This document shows positions 30,019-33,143 of a stretch of DNA of 33,143 nucleotides, in pieces. This DNA comes from Clostridia bacterium (GTDB taxonomy: Bacteria; Bacillota; Clostridia; Oscillospirales; Acutalibacteraceae), in contig JAFZFT010000075.1 of NCBI GenBank assembly GCA_017555765.1, positions 1-33,143 on the forward strand, given 5' to 3'. The position numbers and the translations under genes are program-made. Numbering within the stretch: the first letter of the stretch is position 1; every line of letters starts with the position of its first letter. The notes beneath the pieces were generated by a model. That model ran no database searches and was not told the DNA's origin. It saw only the letters and a list, made by a program, of their open reading frames with translations.

Positions 30019-30120
30019 CCGTTCACACCTCATTTTTTTCTGACGATTAAAATCCAAAACAGGGGTCTGTCGGCTTTACGCTTTTAACAGTCCCCTAAAT
30101 CACATTCCTATAAAGTATAT

Positions 30121-30573
30121 TCATTTATTCTGGGAGAAAATAACCTTATTGCCCTGAGCAGAATCAAGGTATATTTCACTTCCTGCCGCAACCTTGACAA
30201 GACCTAATTCCTCAACAGCGATTCTGTCTATGTTTTCGGCACTTATAAGGTTATTGAGCTCACCCCTGAGCTCTCTGTTTTTTGCCTGTGCAAAAACGTA
30301 TTCCTCTTTTACATTCTCGAGATTTCTTCTTGCGGTGTCCTTTGCTATAAAGCTGTTGCATACAACCGCATAAAGTACGAGAAATGATAAAACAACTGCC
30401 GCAACCTTAACAAGCTTACGGTTTGCCATTTTTTCTTTATATATAAGTATTTCCTGCTGGGTTTTCTTAGCTTTCTTAAGCTCAGGCTTCTTTTCCTTAT
30501 CAGGTAATCTGACAGGCACCCTTTCAGGTGCAGCTTCGTATGCATAATAATCGTATGCTCTTTCTGCTGCCAT
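30121..30573 (-). CDS. ftsL: FtsL-like cell division protein
   Basis: A 150-residue bitopic membrane protein between rsmH and the PBP gene, the standard place of ftsL. A charged cytoplasmic region (1-52) precedes one membrane helix (about 54-77). An external coiled coil (about 80-115) contains heptad-like LENVKEEYVFAQAKNREL, followed by NLISAENIDRIAVEELGLVK, the septum-formation-initiator-type ending. FtsL, DivIC and FtsQ form the divisome regulatory complex. FtsL is poorly conserved, so the name rests on topology and synteny. GTG at 30582 lies in the ribosome binding site; ATG at 30573 after AAGGAG is used. Confidence 0.85.
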   Translation of the reverse strand: MAAERAYDYYAYEAAPERVPVRLPDKEKKPELKKAKKTQQEILIYKEKMANRKLVKVAAVVLSFLVLYAVVCNSFIAKDTARRNLENVKEEYVFAQAKNRELRGELNNLISAENIDRIAVEELGLVKVAAGSEIYLDSAQGNKVIFSQNK

Positions 30574-30608
30574 TTCTTTCACTCCTTATATCATATCTTT
30601 GTGTCAGC

Positions 30609-31538
30609 TTATTTTATGCGCTCAACACATCTTAAAGTTGCACTCCTTGAGCGCGGATTAACTTCAATCTCTCTTTCACTCGGTAAAACCTTTTTAAAGG
30701 GTAATTTTCCGTCGGGAGTTTTTCCGCAGATGCATATCGGAGTCTGCGGAGGACACTCACAACCCTTGCAATACTTTGCAAATGCCTTTTTAACTATTCT
30801 GTCCTCAAGAGAGTGGAAGGTTATTATCGCTACTCTACCCTCTTTACCGAGGCAGTAAAACATATCGTCAAGTGTATTCTGTAATTTTTCGAGCTCACCG
30901 TTTACTTCAAGTCTTATTGCCTGAAAGCATCTCTTCGCCGGATGTCCGCCGCTTCTTCTTGTTGCGGCAGGTATCGCATTCTTGATTATCTCTGCAAGCT
31001 CAAGTGTTGTTTCTATTTCTTTTTCCTGTCTGATATTTACTATGCTTCTTGCTATTCTTGAAGCAAACTTTTCTTCGCCGTAGTCACGGAAGATTCTTGT
31101 AAGGTCTCTTTCGCTGTAGGTGTTTACAACATCCTTTGCGCTCATACCCTGCTGAGACATTCTCATATCGAGTACGGCATCGTTATTATAGGAAAAGCCT
31201 CTTTCGGCCTTATCAAACTGATGAGAGGAAACCCCGAGGTCTGCCATAACACCGTCTACGGAATCAATTCCAAGCTGATTGAGTACACTTCTCAGCTCGC
31301 TGAAATTACTGTGTACAACCGTAACTCTTTTATCGTGACCGATTCTTTCCTTTATAACCTCGATCGCATCGGGGTCCTGATCAAAGGCGATGAGCCTTCC
31401 GTTTTCACCTAAACGGCGTAGTATTTCACCGCTGTGACCTGCGCCGCCGGTTGTACAGTCAACATATATACCGTCGGGCTTTATATTAAGCGCATCTACT
31501 GTTTCGTTAAGAAGAACGCTTACGTGTGAGAATTCCAT
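30609..31538 (-). CDS. rsmH: 16S rRNA (cytosine1402-N4)-methyltransferase RsmH
   Basis: RsmH (MraW) methylates N4 of C1402 in 16S rRNA using SAM, tuning decoding. The 309-residue protein has the SAM-binding DCTTGGAGHSGEIL near 28-41, GVMADLGVSSHQFD, the helical insert, FQAIRLEVNGEL and the C-terminal ITFHSLEDRIVK and NPRSRSATLR. ATG at 31538 follows AAAGGGTG at six bases; a GTG three codons earlier lies inside that site. It follows mraZ by 17 bases in the dcw operon. Confidence 0.97.
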   Translation of the reverse strand: MEFSHVSVLLNETVDALNIKPDGIYVDCTTGGAGHSGEILRRLGENGRLIAFDQDPDAIEVIKERIGHDKRVTVVHSNFSELRSVLNQLGIDSVDGVMADLGVSSHQFDKAERGFSYNNDAVLDMRMSQQGMSAKDVVNTYSERDLTRIFRDYGEEKFASRIARSIVNIRQEKEIETTLELAEIIKNAIPAATRRSGGHPAKRCFQAIRLEVNGELEKLQNTLDDMFYCLGKEGRVAIITFHSLEDRIVKKAFAKYCKGCECPPQTPICICGKTPDGKLPFKKVLPSEREIEVNPRSRSATLRCVERIK

Positions 31539-31555
31539 ATCTTTCACCCTTTTTA

Positions 31556-32044
31556 TTACTCTTTATCAAGTCCGAGAAGCTTACCTGATGATTTGTATTC
31601 GCGGTAAACCTTCTTTTCGTTTGCACTTGCCTCTTCATCAAGAGTACTGTCAAGAGTAATCGCACCAAGGTACTTCTCATAGGTTTCGGGACTCATAACC
31701 TCAACGTAGTCAAAAAAGCCGACGAAAACGCACTGCTTTTCAATTCCTGCTTTTTTTGTTGCCATGGGATTGAATACTACTCTTCCCTGGTTGTCGTAAG
31801 ATGCTTCACCGGCAGCCATAAGGAATTTTGCTTTGATAGCTCTCTTTTCGCCTGAATCCTTTGCTTTTTCGAGCTCTTCATCGAGAGTGTCCTTAAAGCC
31901 CTGCTTACTGTAAAGCTGAATTGAAGGATATTCAGAGCCGTAAAATGTATAATAGAAGGTTTCACCAAGCTCTTCCCTGAATTTAGCCGGAATAAACACT
32001 CTGTTTTTGCCGTCAAGATTGTGTTCATATGTACCGATAAGCAT
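31556..32044 (-). CDS. mraZ: Transcriptional regulator MraZ
   Basis: MraZ is a DNA-binding protein with two AbrB-like SpoVT folds that usually controls its own dcw operon. The 162-residue product begins MLIGTYEHNLDGKNRVFIP, the conserved MraZ start. The second copy of the fold includes EASYDNQGRVVF, with the DxxGR-type motif in both halves. A longer frame reaches back to 32101, but ATG at 32044 follows AGAGGTG and matches the family start. The C-terminus is about 20 residues longer than the usual 142-145. It is the first gene of the dcw operon, with a strong promoter and possible self-binding sites upstream. Confidence 0.97.
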   Translation of the reverse strand: MLIGTYEHNLDGKNRVFIPAKFREELGETFYYTFYGSEYPSIQLYSKQGFKDTLDEELEKAKDSGEKRAIKAKFLMAAGEASYDNQGRVVFNPMATKKAGIEKQCVFVGFFDYVEVMSPETYEKYLGAITLDSTLDEEASANEKKVYREYKSSGKLLGLDKE

Positions 32045-32066
32045 TTTTAAGCACCTCTCTTTCTTT

Positions 32067-32145
32067 CCCACATTTCCCCGTAGAGAACCGAAATTCACCA
32101 AAAATCACCTTGAAGTAACACTTTGATGTACCAATTCCCCACCTT
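32067..32145 (-). promoter_or_regulatory. Possible MraZ-binding repeats in the mraZ leader
   Basis: Between the -10 element and mraZ the minus strand carries GGTGGGG (32137-32143), GGTGA twice with a 10-base period (32105-32109 and 32095-32099, preceded by AA and TT), and GTGGG (32067-32071). MraZ operators are short G-rich repeats (TGGGN or GTGG-like) with about helical-turn spacing near the mraZ promoter. The copies here are imperfect. Confidence 0.4.
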
Positions 32146-32154
32146 GATGCTATT

Positions 32155-32183
32155 ATTATACTTATATTCTTCTCCATTGTCAA
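32155..32183 (-). promoter_or_regulatory. Promoter of the dcw operon (mraZ)
   Basis: A perfect TTGACA (32178-32183), 17-base spacer and perfect TATAAT (32155-32160). The leader to mraZ is about 105 bases. Confidence 0.9.
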
Positions 32184-32237
32184 TGGTGTTTTGTGAATAT
32201 TTACGAATTTTTTTATAGAATTTTCACCGATTTTTGC

Positions 32238-32274
32238 ATAAAAAAATCGCACAAGACAAAAGCCTTGTACGATT
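32238..32274 (-). terminator. Intrinsic terminator of polA
   Basis: On the minus strand AATCGTACAAG and CTTGTGCGATT form an 11-bp stem with one T-G pair around an eight-base loop, followed by a TTTT run, 29 bases past the polA stop. It separates polA from the dcw promoter. Confidence 0.88.
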
Positions 32275-32302
32275 GAACATTTATTGATATTTAAGTCTGA
32301 AA

Positions 32303-33143
32303 TCAGCCCTTTGCAAGGTACCAGTTCTCACCTGAATTGACATCAGCAAGAAGCTTCACCTTCATTTCGCAGGCATTTTCCATTTCTGTACGGATTATAT
32401 CACAAACAGTATCCTCTTCCGAAGCAGGGCACTCAACTATAAGTTCGTCGTGTACCTGCATAATAAGCTTTGCCTTGAGATTTTCATTCTTAAGGCGCTC
32501 ATATACTCTTACCATTGCGATTTTGATTATATCCGCCGCCGTACCTTGTACGGGCATATTTTTTGCTACTCTTTCACCGAAGGCCTGAAGCATCTTATTG
32601 CTTGCAGTAAGCTCAGGAAGATATCTGCGTCTGCCGAAAACAGTACTGCAGTAGCCCTCTTCTCTTGCTTTATCGACAACCTCATTAAGATAGCCTCTGA
32701 TACCGCTGTAATGGTGAAGGTAGCCCTTGATGTAAGCATCCGCTTCCTTTCTCGTTACACCGATATCCTTGGCAAGAGAAAAAGCACCGATTCCGTAAAC
32801 GATTCCGAAGTTTACCGCCTTCGCTCTGCTTCTCATAAGAGGCGTAACCATATGAACAGGCATATTAAACACCTGTGAAGCGGTTATTGTGTGAACGTCC
32901 TCACCGTTATTGAAGCCATCAAGCATTATTTTATCGTCGGAAAGATGTGCAAGCACTCTTAATTCAATCTGCGAGTAGTCAGCATCAACAAGCACTTTAC
33001 CCTCAGAGGCAACAAAGAATTTTCTCATCTCTCTGCCGATTTCACTTCGTACGGGAATATTCTGCAGATTCGGCTCAAGAGAGGAAATTCTGCCTGTTCT
33101 TGTCTCGGTCTGGTTAAGAGTGGAGCGGATTCTTCCGTCTGCA
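32303..33143 (-). CDS. polA: DNA polymerase I, C-terminal polymerase domain (partial)
   Basis: The reading frame stays open to the window edge, so this is the last 280 residues of a longer protein, not a gene starting at an internal ATG near 33028. Family A polymerase landmarks run in order: TLNQTETRTGRISS and PNLQNIPVR at the start, motif A DADYSQIELRVLAHLS, motif B (the O helix) RSRAKAVNFGIVYG, the NMPVQGTAADIIK region and motif C VHDELIVE. It fills gaps in replication and repair. The exonuclease domains and the start codon are outside the window. The gene ends with a clear terminator. Confidence 0.97.
   Translation of the reverse strand, partial: ADGRIRSTLNQTETRTGRISSLEPNLQNIPVRSEIGREMRKFFVASEGKVLVDADYSQIELRVLAHLSDDKIMLDGFNNGEDVHTITASQVFNMPVHMVTPLMRSRAKAVNFGIVYGIGAFSLAKDIGVTRKEADAYIKGYLHHYSGIRGYLNEVVDKAREEGYCSTVFGRRRYLPELTASNKMLQAFGERVAKNMPVQGTAADIIKIAMVRVYERLKNENLKAKLIMQVHDELIVECPASEEDTVCDIIRTEMENACEMKVKLLADVNSGENWYLAKG

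Overview
The window looks like chromosomal DNA of an anaerobic Gram-positive of the class Clostridia, probably an Oscillospiraceae/Ruminococcus-type gut or rumen bacterium. This is an inference from family content: a division and cell wall (dcw) cluster led by mraZ, a MurE with the meso-DAP-type DNPR motif, a PASTA-domain penicillin-binding protein, DUF4474 and DUF4430 proteins, a GH43-type glycosidase, and strong purine-rich ribosome binding sites. Almost everything is on the minus strand, so transcription mostly runs from high to low coordinates. One clear gene, at 10496, is on the plus strand.

Layout. Positions 1-140 are the end of an IS3-family insertion sequence cut by the window edge. 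Positions 174-3458 hold metA (an acetyl-CoA-type homoserine acyltransferase), an SGNH hydrolase, a GH43-like beta-propeller glycosidase and a small Cys-containing membrane protein. Positions 3602-11764 form a nucleotide-heptose / surface-glycan locus. It has a six-gene minus-strand operon (SDR epimerase, B12-type radical SAM enzyme, two membrane proteins, a second SDR, an HddA-like heptose kinase) and a divergent gene fusing an HddC-like nucleotidyltransferase to a GmhB-like phosphatase. Positions 11827-13176 hold a YetF/DUF421 membrane protein, a small gene broken by a one-base frameshift, and a small Cys-rich protein.

Positions 13200-14960 look like an accessory island: a mosaic of seven short hairpins joined by ATCATCAA-type linkers, TTGGTGCA repeats, an unrecognised 326-residue protein, a GTGACACTT inverted repeat and tRNA-Ala(GGC). 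Positions 15031-16268 are a cobalamin-riboswitch-controlled operon for an ECF transporter S component and a DUF4430 lipoprotein, very likely for corrinoid uptake. Positions 16348-18349 encode two surface proteins, one with a PKTGD sorting-type tail and one with Ser-Thr-Gln-Pro repeats plus DUF4474.

Positions 18543-32183 are the dcw cluster in the order mraZ, rsmH, ftsL, PBP, murE, mraY, ftsW, murG, murA, ftsQ, then ftsZ from its own promoter. murF, murD, murC, murB and ftsA are absent from their usual places. Positions 32303-33143 are the C-terminal part of DNA polymerase I, running off the window.

How the genes fit together. HddA phosphorylates a heptose 7-phosphate at C1. The fused protein could then remove the C7 phosphate and activate the sugar with a nucleotide. 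The two SDRs and the radical SAM enzyme could modify the activated sugar, and the membrane proteins may act in assembly or export; this pathway is inferred. The radical SAM enzyme probably uses cobalamin, and the riboswitch operon downstream would supply it. The dcw cluster supplies lipid II and the septal machinery. Many promoters are close to TTGACA-N17-TATAAT, and several intrinsic terminators mark unit ends. Nothing here was checked against a database.
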